From: Salibaculum halophilum
GTDB taxonomy: Bacteria; Pseudomonadota; Alphaproteobacteria; Rhodobacterales; Rhodobacteraceae
Direction: 5' to 3'
NCBI RefSeq assembly: GCF_002094885.1
Contig: NZ_MSIT01000014.1
Coordinates: 1-64,000, forward strand
DNA length: 64,000 bases
Shown: positions 45,421-53,742 of the stretch, piece by piece
Layout: the number at the start of each line of letters is the position of its first letter
How positions within the stretch are numbered: the stretch's first letter is position 1
Position numbers and translations under genes: made by a program
The notes under the pieces: model-generated
What the model saw: only the letters and a program-made list of their open reading frames with translations
The model's database searches: none
What the model was told of the DNA's origin: nothing

Positions 45421-46062
45421 CTATCGCGCGATCTGGGGCAGAAGCCGCGCGGCCTCGTCCTCGGGCTTGGCGAGGGGGCTGCGGTCCTCGCCGGGGTGAA
45501 AGCGGGCGCGGGTGCCGGTGGGCATCGGCCGCGGTGTCAGCACCTGCACCGCCGGGCCGGTCCGGACGGTCTCGGCCTGCCAACTGCGCGCCAGCGCGAT
45601 CTGCGCCGCCTTCGAGGCTCCGTAGGCCCCGTAATAGGGCTGGCCAGCCTGTGGATCATCGAAGAACACGGCCCGCCCCCCGGTGCCCAGCAAGGGGGCA
45701 ACATAGCCGATCAGCCGCTGCGTGGCGGCGACGTTGACGTTCATGGAACTGTCGAAATCCTTGGTCACCATGGCGGCCGCGGGGGACAATGGGGCGGCGT
45801 GAACCGCCGTGTGAACCCAGAGATCGACCTTGCCCCAGCGGTCGTGGATCGAGCGGCACAGCTGCTGCATGGCCGCGTCGGTGGTGATGTCCATGGGCGC
45901 CAGCGTCGCCTCGCCGCCGCCGGCGCGGATGCGGTCGTCAAGCTCTTCCAGCGCGCCTGTGGTGCGGGCCACGGCGACGATGTGATGGGTCGGGGCGAGG
46001 GCCTGGGCCAGGGCGGCGCCAAGGCCGCGGCCGGCGCCGGTGATGAGGGCGATCGACGTCAT
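45421..46062 (-). CDS. SDR-family NAD(P)-dependent oxidoreductase
   Basis: The 213-residue protein starts with the cofactor motif [18 protein letters not shown] and contains [20 protein letters not shown], where Tyr-Gly-Ala-Ser-Lys supplies the catalytic YxxxK. The usual NAG motif is replaced by VHTAVHAA, and the usual catalytic Ser strand reads AVFFDDP, so the active site is not fully classical. The protein is shorter than typical SDRs (about 250). It lies 66 bp after purF on the same strand. Substrate unknown. Confidence 0.82.
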   Translation of the reverse strand: MTSIALITGAGRGLGAALAQALAPTHHIVAVARTTGALEELDDRIRAGGGEATLAPMDITTDAAMQQLCRSIHDRWGKVDLWVHTAVHAAPLSPAAAMVTKDFDSSMNVNVAATQRLIGYVAPLLGTGGRAVFFDDPQAGQPYYGAYGASKAAQIALARSWQAETVRTGPAVQVLTPRPMPTGTRARFHPGEDRSPLAKPEDEAARLLPQIAR

Positions 46063-46128
46063 GGCCTGCTGTTATGCCAGCGCGCGGGGCTTGGCAATCC
46101 CGGTCGGCGGGGCTTGCGGGTCGCTTGT

Positions 46129-47619
46129 CTACTCGGCGGCCTTCATCTGGAAGCCCTGTTCCAGCATGTCGGTGGGTTCCACCGGGTAGTCGCCTGAAAA
46201 GCAGGCGTCGCAATACTGCGGGCAGCCGGTGTCGCGGCCCTGCGACTCGCCCACGGCGCGGTAGAGCCCGTCGAGCGAGATGAAATTGATGCTGTCGACA
46301 CCGAGGTGGTCGCGCATCTCGTCCTCGGACATGGTGGCGGCCAGCAGCTTCTCGCGCTGGGGCGTGTCGACACCGTAGAAGCAGGGCCAGGCCGTGGGCG
46401 GGCTGGCGATGCGGAAATGCACCTCGGCCGCGCCGGCATCCAGGATCATGTCCTTGATCTTGCGGCTGGTGGTGCCACGCACCACGCTGTCATCCACCAG
46501 GATCACCCGCTTGCCGCGGATCAGCGCGCGGTTGACGTTGAGTTTCAGCCGCACGCCCATGTTGCGGATCTGCTCGGTCGGCTCGATGAAGGTCCGGCCC
46601 ATGTACTGGTTGCGGATGATCCCCATGGCGTAGGGAATGCCGCTTTGCAGGGCATAACCGATGGCCGCCGGGGTGCCGCTGTCGGGCACCGGGCAGACGA
46701 GGTCGGCGGCGACCGGGCTCTCCTTGGCCAGTTCGCGGCCGATGTTCTCGCGCGTGGAATAGACCGACTGGCCGCCGAGGATGCTGTCGGGACGGGAAAA
46801 ATAGACATGCTCGAAGATGCAGAAGCGCGACCGCGCCGGGCGGAAGGGGTGGTGGCTCTGGACGCCGTGCTCGGCCGAGATGACGACCATCTCGCCCGGC
46901 TCGACCTCGCGCAGGAAGTCGGCGCCGATGATGTCGAGCGCGCAGGTCTCGCTGGCAAGCACCCAGCCGTCGCCCAGCCTGCCCAGCACCAGAGGGCGCA
47001 CGCCCAGCGGGTCGCGGCAGCCCATCAGCTTGGTCCGGGTCATGGCCACCACGGAAAAGGCGCCCTCGACCTTGCGCAGGGCTTCTTCCATGCGGTCGGG
47101 AATGGTGCGGCCCATGGAGCGCGCCATCAGGTGGATGATGCATTCGCTGTCGCTGGAGGACTGGAAGATCGAGCCGCGCTCGATCAGTTCGCGGCGCAGT
47201 TGCAGCGCGTTGGTGATGTTGCCGTTGTGGGCCAGCGCCGCGCCGCCCATGGAAAACTCGCCGAAGAAGGGCTGCACGTCGCGGATCTGGGTGCCGCCCT
47301 TGGACCCCGTGGTGGAATAGCGCACGTGGCCGATGCCGATGGGGCCGGGCAGGGTCGCCAGCAATTTTTCCGAGGTGAAGTTGTCGCGCACCAGCCCGAA
47401 GCGGCGGGCCGAGTTGAACCCCTGCTCGGCGTCATGGGTGACGATGCCGCCCGCCTCCTGCCCGCGGTGCTGCAGCGCGTGCAGCCCCAGCGCAACGATC
47501 GAGGCGGCGTCGGCGACCCCGACGGTGCCGAACACCCCGCATTCCTCTTTGAGCTTGTCGTCGTCTGACCCGTCGCCGGCATAGTCGAAAGGATGGGCGG
47601 GCGGCAGCACCTTGGTCAC
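46129..47619 (-). CDS. purF: Amidophosphoribosyltransferase
   Basis: PurF makes 5-phosphoribosylamine, the first committed step of purine synthesis. The 496-residue protein has a 26-residue N-terminal extension before EECGVFG (Cys27, normally exposed by propeptide removal), the glutaminase domain with QHRGQEAGGI, and the PRPP site VILVDDSVVRGTTSRKI. The GTG at 47619 is preceded by GGAGGG at good spacing. CysPGD-type and other Cys near the C-terminus are present (CPQYCDACFSGDYP). It is downstream of cvpA, as in E. coli. Confidence 0.96.
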   Translation of the reverse strand: MTKVLPPAHPFDYAGDGSDDDKLKEECGVFGTVGVADAASIVALGLHALQHRGQEAGGIVTHDAEQGFNSARRFGLVRDNFTSEKLLATLPGPIGIGHVRYSTTGSKGGTQIRDVQPFFGEFSMGGAALAHNGNITNALQLRRELIERGSIFQSSSDSECIIHLMARSMGRTIPDRMEEALRKVEGAFSVVAMTRTKLMGCRDPLGVRPLVLGRLGDGWVLASETCALDIIGADFLREVEPGEMVVISAEHGVQSHHPFRPARSRFCIFEHVYFSRPDSILGGQSVYSTRENIGRELAKESPVAADLVCPVPDSGTPAAIGYALQSGIPYAMGIIRNQYMGRTFIEPTEQIRNMGVRLKLNVNRALIRGKRVILVDDSVVRGTTSRKIKDMILDAGAAEVHFRIASPPTAWPCFYGVDTPQREKLLAATMSEDEMRDHLGVDSINFISLDGLYRAVGESQGRDTGCPQYCDACFSGDYPVEPTDMLEQGFQMKAAE

Positions 47620-47726
47620 GAACGGACCCTCCGAATCTCACGGACTGAACCTTGGCCCCGACATACTGCGGTGCGGCGCGACTGTCACGAAACGATTACA
47701 AAGCCGCGCCGATCGTGCGGCGGGGA

Positions 47727-48284
47727 TCAGGCCGGGGTGCAGCCCGCGACCAGCTGTTCGTACTGCGTGGTGATCCAGCCCAGCGCCTGTTCGGGGTTCT
47801 CCGACTGCATCCGCTCGGTGAAATTGCCGAAGACGGCGCTCGCGCGGCTGTCGTCGACCATGGCAACCTCCTGCGTTTGCAGGATGGTTTCGTAGACGAA
47901 GAAGGCTACGGCCACCAGCAGGATGCCCCGCAGCGCCCCGAAGAGGAACCCCAGCCCCTGATCGAGGCCACCCAGCGCCGAGCGTTGCACCAGCGAGGAA
48001 AACAGCGGCGTGAAAAGCGACATGATCACCAGCACCACCGCGAAGACCGCGGCAAAGGCGGCGATGACGGACAATTCGCAGCTGTCGCCGATGAAATCGC
48101 CCAGCACGGGAATCTGGCGCACCAGCGGCGTGACCCGGTCGGCAAAGATGAAGGCGAGTATGGCGGCGGCGACCCAGCCGGCGATGGCCATGACCTCGCG
48201 CACAAGGCCACGGCTGTAGGCCAGCAGCGCCGAGAGCACGATGACGACGGCCACGATCCCGTCGATGAGGGTGAAATCGCCCAT
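47727..48284 (-). CDS. cvpA: CvpA family membrane protein
   Basis: The 185-residue protein has four hydrophobic segments (IVAVVIVLSALLAYSRG, VMAIAGWVAAAILAFIFA, LSVIAAFAAVFAVVLVIMSLF, LFGALRGILLVAVAFFVYE), the loop YSRGLVREVMAI and the late QRSALGGLDQGLGFLFG motif that define the CvpA family. The family is needed for colicin V export in E. coli and for bile and envelope tolerance elsewhere. Its position directly before purF is the conserved context. It begins 38 bp after radA. Confidence 0.93.
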   Translation of the reverse strand: MGDFTLIDGIVAVVIVLSALLAYSRGLVREVMAIAGWVAAAILAFIFADRVTPLVRQIPVLGDFIGDSCELSVIAAFAAVFAVVLVIMSLFTPLFSSLVQRSALGGLDQGLGFLFGALRGILLVAVAFFVYETILQTQEVAMVDDSRASAVFGNFTERMQSENPEQALGWITTQYEQLVAGCTPA

Positions 48285-48322
48285 GCTGTCCCGGCCCCTT
48301 GCTTTCTTGGCGGTGCCCCGGG

Positions 48323-49687
48323 CTACCTGGCCCCGAAGACCCCCTCGACGAATTCCGGCAGGTCGCGCATTTCGCGCAAGTCCACGCCGCCGGACCCCAC
48401 GCGTTTTGCCCGCACCGGGGTTATCGCCGTTTTAAAACCAAGTTTCGCGGCTTCTTTCAACCGGTTTTCGGTCTGGCCCACGGGGCGCAGCGCGCCCGAC
48501 AGCGAGATTTCCCCGAAGAGCACGCAGTCGGCCGCCAGCGCCGCGTCCTCCTTGGCCGAGATCAGCGCGGCGGCCACGGCCAGGTCCGCGGCCGGTTCCG
48601 ACACGCGCAGCCCGCCGGCCACGTTCAGATAGACGTCGAGCCCGGTAAAGGGCAGGCCCGCCCGCGATTCCAGCACTGCCAGGATCATCGCCAGCCGGCC
48701 GCCGTCCCAGCCCACGACCGTCCGGCGCGGCTGGGAATGCGGCGAGGGGGCGACGAGCGCCTGAAACTCGCACAGCATGGGCCGCGATCCTTCGATCCCG
48801 GCAAAGACGACCGACCCCGGCGCCGGGTCGCCGCGCTCGGACAGAAACAGCGCCGAGGGGTTGCGCACCTCGATCAGGCCCTTGCCCGACATCTCGAAGA
48901 CCCCGATCTCGTCGGCGGGGCCGAAGCGGTTCTTGTGGCTGCGCAGGATGCGGAACTGGTGGCCGCGCTCGCCCTCGAAATAGAGGACGGTATCGACCAT
49001 GTGCTCGACCACGCGCGGTCCGGCGATCTGGCCTTCCTTGGTGACATGGCCGACCATGACCACCGCGATGCCGCGCCGCTTGGCGAAATTCGTCAGCTCG
49101 TGCGCGGCGGCGCGCACCTGGCTGACCGAGCCCGGCGCCGCCTCGACCGTATCCAGCCACATGGTCTGGATGGAATCGATGATGACAAGGTCGGGCGACT
49201 CGGCCTCCATCGTGGTCAGGATGTCGCGCAGGCCGGTCTCGCTGGCCAGCTTCACCGGGCTTTCGGTCAGCTCCAGCCGCCGGGCGCGCATCTGCACCTG
49301 GGCGGCCGACTCCTCGCCCGAGACGTAGAGCACCTTCAGCCCGGTGCGCGCGAACCGCGCCGCGGCCTGAAGCAACAGCGTGGACTTGCCGATGCCCGGG
49401 TCGCCACCCACCAGCAGGGCGCTGGCGGTGACCAGCCCGCCGCCCAGCACGCGGTCAAGCTCGGCCACGCCGGAGTGGGTGCGCGGCGGTTCGGGCTGCT
49501 GGGTCGCAAGGTCGGTCAGCGCCAGCGCGCGCCCGCGCTTGACGCCCAGCCCCTTGGCCCGGGGGCCGCTGGACAGCGGCTTGGCCTCTTCAATCGTGTT
49601 CCAGGCGCCGCAGGCGTCGCACTGGCCCGACCACTTGGAATGGGTGGCGTTGCAGGCGGTACAGATAAACGACAGGTCCTTGGCCAT
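48323..49687 (-). CDS. radA: DNA repair protein RadA (Sms)
   Basis: RadA is a RecA-related, DnaB-like helicase that promotes branch migration. The 454-residue protein has the zinc finger ICTACNATHSKWSGQCDACG, Walker A GGDPGIGKSTLLLQAA, the RadA-specific HKNRFGPADEIGVFEM, and a Lon-protease-like C-terminal domain. ATG 49687 (MAKDLSF) fits the family; the frame is open 12 codons further up. An A/T-rich codon patch lies near its 3' end (48421-48478). It is followed by cvpA-purF. Confidence 0.96.
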   Translation of the reverse strand: MAKDLSFICTACNATHSKWSGQCDACGAWNTIEEAKPLSSGPRAKGLGVKRGRALALTDLATQQPEPPRTHSGVAELDRVLGGGLVTASALLVGGDPGIGKSTLLLQAAARFARTGLKVLYVSGEESAAQVQMRARRLELTESPVKLASETGLRDILTTMEAESPDLVIIDSIQTMWLDTVEAAPGSVSQVRAAAHELTNFAKRRGIAVVMVGHVTKEGQIAGPRVVEHMVDTVLYFEGERGHQFRILRSHKNRFGPADEIGVFEMSGKGLIEVRNPSALFLSERGDPAPGSVVFAGIEGSRPMLCEFQALVAPSPHSQPRRTVVGWDGGRLAMILAVLESRAGLPFTGLDVYLNVAGGLRVSEPAADLAVAAALISAKEDAALAADCVLFGEISLSGALRPVGQTENRLKEAAKLGFKTAITPVRAKRVGSGGVDLREMRDLPEFVEGVFGAR

Positions 49688-49733
49688 GTTCCCCTTTTGG
49701 CCCAAGTCGCGTGGCCTGTCCATGGCCCGCGCG

Positions 49734-50192
49734 TCAGCCGCGCATCCGCCGCTCCGTCAGACCCGAGAGGAGGATCGAGGCCAGCACGCAGCCGGTAAAG
49801 AGGTATAGCCCCCAGGCGCCCTCGACCTGCGTTCGGCTGACGTCCTTGACCACCACGACGTAGAGCGCGATCAGGAACACATCCGCCATGGCCAGCTTGC
49901 CCAACCAGCCCAGTGCGGGCAGCGCGCGGGTATCCAGCAGGCGGAGCTGGACCAGCGCCAGCCCTATGCACTTGAGGTAGGGCGCGAAGAGCGCCAGCGC
50001 GGTAACGACGACGGCAAGGAACACGTCGCTGCCCCACAGGCTCTGCAGCCCCGAGACGATGGAAATCTCGCTCAGCCCGAACAGCGGCAACAGCCCGGCG
50101 CGCAGCAAGGGCGCGAACCAGGCCACCGGGAAGAGCACCAGCAAGGCCAGGTTCGCAATTTTTAATAACACTAACCCATTTTTATAACGCAT
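49734..50192 (-). CDS. Paraquat-inducible protein A (single PqiA domain)
   Basis: The 152-residue membrane protein has four hydrophobic segments and PqiA-like motifs: LVLFPVAWFAPLLRAGLLPLFGLSEISIVSG and LGWLGKLAMADVFLIALYVV. PqiA-type proteins deliver lipids to MCE partners of the mla/pqi class, which fits the mlaEF homologues upstream. The first 12 codons (MRYKNGLVLLKI) are AT-rich like the upstream HEPN-like gene and overlap it by 11 bp, so the original start was probably replaced by an insertion. Confidence 0.82.
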   Translation of the reverse strand: MRYKNGLVLLKIANLALLVLFPVAWFAPLLRAGLLPLFGLSEISIVSGLQSLWGSDVFLAVVVTALALFAPYLKCIGLALVQLRLLDTRALPALGWLGKLAMADVFLIALYVVVVKDVSRTQVEGAWGLYLFTGCVLASILLSGLTERRMRG

Positions 50193-50724
50193 CAGACAAG
50201 GCTCGGATTTCTATCATGTTGAAGAAAATCACGTCGGCATTGAACGAGCGAAACCGTTTTTCTGGATCGGGGTATCGTGTACGAAACTTTGCACCATCGT
50301 CCCGATCATTATGGTAATTATAATTCAGTGCTTTTAACTGCGTGCTCAGAAGATAGTATTCCAGAGGATTTCGGTCGTTGGACTTTGCAAAATCAGAAAA
50401 TTCTTGTGGTACACTTACGCCATTGAAGCGAATGTAGACGGCTACTTCCGTGCAAATTCTTTCAATTTTATCCGAACAGTCTTTATTAATTTCAGAGTGT
50501 AACTTTTCTAAGTCGTGACCAAATTCTCTTATTTTTGTTGGATCATAGCCAAGTTTAAGGAGCATGGCCTTTATGGTGAGCTCGGACGCAAGTCCTAATG
50601 TCTGGCTAAACGGGCCCAGTCCGAAGTAAAAATCTGCATTTCTTCCTCCGGTTCCCAAAATCTTCGCTGCACTCAGGTATGCGTCAGCGAAAGATGCCCA
50701 ATCGTCATAGTTCGCAGCGTCCAT
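50182..50724 (-). CDS. AT-rich HEPN-like protein of probable foreign origin
   Basis: The 180-residue protein has a helical HEPN-like core, LGLASELTIKAMLLKLGYDP followed by REFGHDLEKLHSEI, the pattern of membership in that superfamily of nucleases and nucleotide-binding proteins. The RxxxxH RNase motif is not evident, so RNase activity is not supported. Its composition is strikingly AT-rich with codons rare elsewhere in the window. The ATG overlaps the upstream mlaF-like TGA (TGATG) and the stop overlaps pqiA. It resembles proteins found near defence loci; the role is unknown. Confidence 0.65.
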   Translation of the reverse strand: MDAANYDDWASFADAYLSAAKILGTGGRNADFYFGLGPFSQTLGLASELTIKAMLLKLGYDPTKIREFGHDLEKLHSEINKDCSDKIERICTEVAVYIRFNGVSVPQEFSDFAKSNDRNPLEYYLLSTQLKALNYNYHNDRDDGAKFRTRYPDPEKRFRSFNADVIFFNMIEIRALSDAL

Positions 50725-51470
50725 CAGCGCACCGCCTCGATCGGCCCCTCGGCGCTGCCGGTGATGAACTGGTGCAGGTAGGGATCGCCGCTGTCGTCCA
50801 TCTGGGCCACCGGCCCCGACCAGCGCACCTTGCCCGCGTGCAGCATGGCCACGTCGTCGGCGATGGCACGGACGCTGGTCATGTCGTGGGTGATGGTGAT
50901 GGCCGTCGCGCCCATCTCGGTGACGATCTCGCGGATCAGGTCGTTGATGACGCCCGACATGATCGGGTCCAGCCCCGTCGTGGGTTCGTCGAAGAAGATG
51001 ATCTCGGGCTCGGCGGCGATGGCGCGGGCCAGGCCGACACGCTTCTGCATCCCGCCGGACAGTTCGGCCGGCAGGCGGTCGGCCACGTCGGCCGACAGCC
51101 CGACGCGGCGCAGTTTTTCCACGGCGATCTCTCGCGCCTCGGCCTTGGGCCGCTTGAGGCGGCCGCGCAGCAGGCGAAAGGCGACGTTCTGCCAGACCGG
51201 CAGGCTGTCGAACAGCGCCCCGCCCTGGAACAGCATCCCGAAGCGGGCGAGAAAGGCATCGCGGTCGGCGCGGGTCACGTTTTGGCCGTCGACCTCGATG
51301 GTGCCGCTGTCGGGCGTGACCAGCCCGAGGATGGACTTGATCAGCACCGACTTGCCGGTGCCCGACCCGCCGATGACCACCATGCTTTCGCCGCGGGGCA
51401 CGTGCAGATCAACGCCGCGCAGCACCGCGTTGGCGCCGAAGGATTTGTGCAGGTCACTCAGCCGGATCAT
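50724..51470 (-). CDS. ABC transporter ATP-binding protein, MlaF-like
   Basis: The 248-residue ATPase carries Walker A VIGGSGTGKSVLIKSILGL, the Q-loop GMLFQGGALFDSLPVWQNV typical of MlaF, signature ELSGGMQKRVGLARA, Walker B IIFFDEPTTGLDPI and H-loop ITHDMTS. MlaFE drives phospholipid transport that maintains outer-membrane asymmetry. It overlaps the permease gene by 4 bp. No mlaD gene (MCE protein) lies in the cluster. Confidence 0.9.
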   Translation of the reverse strand: MIRLSDLHKSFGANAVLRGVDLHVPRGESMVVIGGSGTGKSVLIKSILGLVTPDSGTIEVDGQNVTRADRDAFLARFGMLFQGGALFDSLPVWQNVAFRLLRGRLKRPKAEAREIAVEKLRRVGLSADVADRLPAELSGGMQKRVGLARAIAAEPEIIFFDEPTTGLDPIMSGVINDLIREIVTEMGATAITITHDMTSVRAIADDVAMLHAGKVRWSGPVAQMDDSGDPYLHQFITGSAEGPIEAVR

Positions 51471-52243
51471 GCGGAAAAGAACGCCTCTGTCAGCAGGAAG
51501 TTCGCCGCCAGGATCAACACCGCGGCGGCCACGACGGAGGTCTTGGTCGCCCGGCCGACGCCCATGGCGCCGCGGTCCGACTGCATCCCGTAATAGCAGC
51601 CCATGAGCGCGGCGATGAAGCCGAAGACCGCGCCCTTGGCCAGCGACGAGACGATGTCGAGCCGGGTCAGGAAATCGGCGGTGTTCTGCAGGTAGGCGGC
51701 GGCGTTGAAGCCCAGCCGCTCGGTGCCCACCAGAAAGCCGCCCATGATGCCGATGACGTCGCCGATGCCCACCAGCACGGGCATGACCAGCGTCGCCGCC
51801 AGCACCCGCGGCAGGGTCAGGTATTTCATCGGGTTGGTGGACAGCGTGACCAGCGCGTCGATCTGTTCGGTCACCTTCATGGTGGCGATCTCGGCGGCGA
51901 TGCTGGAAGTGACCCGCGCCGCGATCATAAGCCCCACCAGCACCGGGCCAAGCTCGCGCACCATGCCGATGGCCACGATCTGCGGCACCACCGCCTGCGC
52001 GTCGAAACGCGAGCCGCCGGCGTAGATCTGCAGCGCCAGCGCGCCGCCGGTGAACAGCGCCGTCAGCCCCACCACCGGCAGCGAGAAATAGCCGATCTGC
52101 ACCAGCGCATGGCCGAACTCGCGCATGTAGAAGGGCGGGCGCACCAGGTGCGACAGCGTCTGGCCCACGAAAATGGCCAGCCGCCCTATGGCGGCCAGCA
52201 GGCCAAGTGTCGCCGCCCCCGTTGCGGCCAGCGCCCGCGTCAT
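51467..52243 (-). CDS. ABC transporter permease, MlaE-like
   Basis: The 258-residue membrane protein matches MlaE/Yrb[40 protein letters not shown], then [28 protein letters not shown], where the coupling Arg/Glu residues lie, and a C-terminal span. It pairs with the MlaF-like ATPase. It overlaps alr upstream and mlaF downstream, each by 4 bp, so the three genes are probably translated in series. Confidence 0.92.
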   Translation of the reverse strand: MTRALAATGAATLGLLAAIGRLAIFVGQTLSHLVRPPFYMREFGHALVQIGYFSLPVVGLTALFTGGALALQIYAGGSRFDAQAVVPQIVAIGMVRELGPVLVGLMIAARVTSSIAAEIATMKVTEQIDALVTLSTNPMKYLTLPRVLAATLVMPVLVGIGDVIGIMGGFLVGTERLGFNAAAYLQNTADFLTRLDIVSSLAKGAVFGFIAALMGCYYGMQSDRGAMGVGRATKTSVVAAAVLILAANFLLTEAFFSA

Positions 52244-53277
52244 GCGCCCGAATACCGGCGCTGGTAGCGGCCGCCCAGCGCGGTCAGCACCTCGTAGCCG
52301 ATGGTGCCCGACTGGTCGGCGATATCATCCACGGTCTGGTGGGCCGACAGAAGCGACAGGCTGGCAGGCACCTCGTCAAGGTCGGTCACATCCGCGGTGA
52401 TCAGGTCCATCGACACCCGGCCCACCACCGGCACCGGCTGCGACCCGTGCCACAGCTGCGCCTTGTTGGACAGCACGCGGTGAATGCCGTCGGCATAGCC
52501 CGCGCTGACCGTGACCAGCTTTGTGGGCCGCTGCGCCGTCCAGGTGTTGCCGTAGCCCACCGTCTCGCCCTCGGCCACGTCGCGCAGCTGGATCACCGGC
52601 AGGTCAAGCTGCACCACCGGCTGGGCATCGGCAAAGGGCAGCCCGCCGTAAAGGCCCACGCCGGGCCGGGTCAGGTCGAAGTGATACTCCGGCCCCATCT
52701 GGATGGCCCCCGTCGCCGCCAGCGAGCGCGGCACCTTGATGCCGTCGGTCATCAGGTGGAATTCCTCCAGTTGCTGGCGGTTCATCGGGTGGTCGGGGTC
52801 GTCCTGGCAGGCCAGGTGGCTCATCACCAGTTGGCAGTTCTGGCCCAGGGCGATCTCGGCCACGCTGGCCCAGTCCTCGATCTCCATGCCCAGCCGGTTC
52901 ATGCCGGTGTCCAGCTGAATGCCGAAGGGGTGGTCGGGCAGGCTTTCCAGGTGGCGGGTCAGCTGGCCCACGGTGTTGATCATCGGTGTCAGGCCCATGT
53001 CGCCGATCATGTCGGTGTCGCCGCGCATGTGGCCCGAAAACACGCAGATAGTCGGGTTCGGCCCCAGCGCCGCGCGCAGGGCCGCGCCCTCTTCGGCGAC
53101 GGCGACGAAAAAGGTCTTCGCGCCCGCGCGGGCCAGCGCCCGCGCCACCTTTTCCACCCCCAGCCCGTAGCCGTCGGCCTTGACCACCGCGGCCGTCTCG
53201 GCCCCGGTCATCGCGTCCAGCGCCTGCCAGTTGCGGGTCAGCGCGGTCAGGTCGATATTGAGGAATCCGGTCGACAT
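52240..53277 (-). CDS. alr: Alanine racemase
   Basis: The PLP enzyme makes D-alanine for peptidoglycan. The 345-residue protein has the cofactor lysine Lys33 in [22 protein letters not shown] in the barrel, and the catalytic Tyr in [11 protein letters not shown] followed by [16 protein letters not shown]. The length is usual. The gene is translationally coupled to mlaE and lies 54 bp downstream of the FosA-like gene. A second racemase (dadX type) cannot be excluded elsewhere in the genome. Confidence 0.95.
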   Translation of the reverse strand: MSTGFLNIDLTALTRNWQALDAMTGAETAAVVKADGYGLGVEKVARALARAGAKTFFVAVAEEGAALRAALGPNPTICVFSGHMRGDTDMIGDMGLTPMINTVGQLTRHLESLPDHPFGIQLDTGMNRLGMEIEDWASVAEIALGQNCQLVMSHLACQDDPDHPMNRQQLEEFHLMTDGIKVPRSLAATGAIQMGPEYHFDLTRPGVGLYGGLPFADAQPVVQLDLPVIQLRDVAEGETVGYGNTWTAQRPTKLVTVSAGYADGIHRVLSNKAQLWHGSQPVPVVGRVSMDLITADVTDLDEVPASLSLLSAHQTVDDIADQSGTIGYEVLTALGGRYQRRYSGA

Positions 53278-53331
53278 GGGCCGGGTTTTGACAGGTGGCA
53301 GTCAGGGGGGCAAGCGCGGTTTTGAAGCCCT

Positions 53332-53742
53332 TCACACCGGCGGATCGAAGATCTCTACGCCCTTTTCGGGGTGGGCACGGTAATGCGCCAGGCGAGAGGC
53401 CAGGTCGCCCGCGTGCACCTCCAGCTTGTGCCCGTCGGGATCGAGGACATAGACGCTGTCGCCCTCGCTGTGGTTCTTCTGCCACTTCGGCAGGTCGGCA
53501 AGCCGGTTTTGCAACGCGGCGAAGCTGCCCGGAGCGACATCGAGCGCGATATGGCTGTAATCCGCCGCCGGGGCAGCGGCCCGTGACCGGGCCAAGCAGA
53601 GCCACAAGGCCCCAAGTTCGAGATAGGCCCCGTCCGGCCACCGTGCCCGCAAAACCGCGCCCAGCCGATCACGGTAGAAGGCAATGGAACGGTCAAGCGC
53701 CGTGCAGGACAGGGTGACGTGGTTGACCCCGGTGATCGCCAT
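53332..53742 (-). CDS. VOC-superfamily glutathione transferase, FosA-like
   Basis: The 136-residue protein follows the FosA pattern closely. GVNHVTLSC supplies the metal ligand His8, PAADYSHIALD supplies His64, and NHSEGDSVYVLDPDGHKLEVH supplies the substrate/K+ loop Ser-Glu-Gly-Asp-Ser and metal ligand Glu108. ARWPDGAYLELGALWLCL is also FosA-like. FosA uses Mn2+ and K+ to add glutathione to fosfomycin. I infer that activity; none was tested. The start at 53742 overlaps the dnaB TGA (TGATG), an unusual, apparently chromosomal setting. Confidence 0.78.
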   Translation of the reverse strand: MAITGVNHVTLSCTALDRSIAFYRDRLGAVLRARWPDGAYLELGALWLCLARSRAAAPAADYSHIALDVAPGSFAALQNRLADLPKWQKNHSEGDSVYVLDPDGHKLEVHAGDLASRLAHYRAHPEKGVEIFDPPV

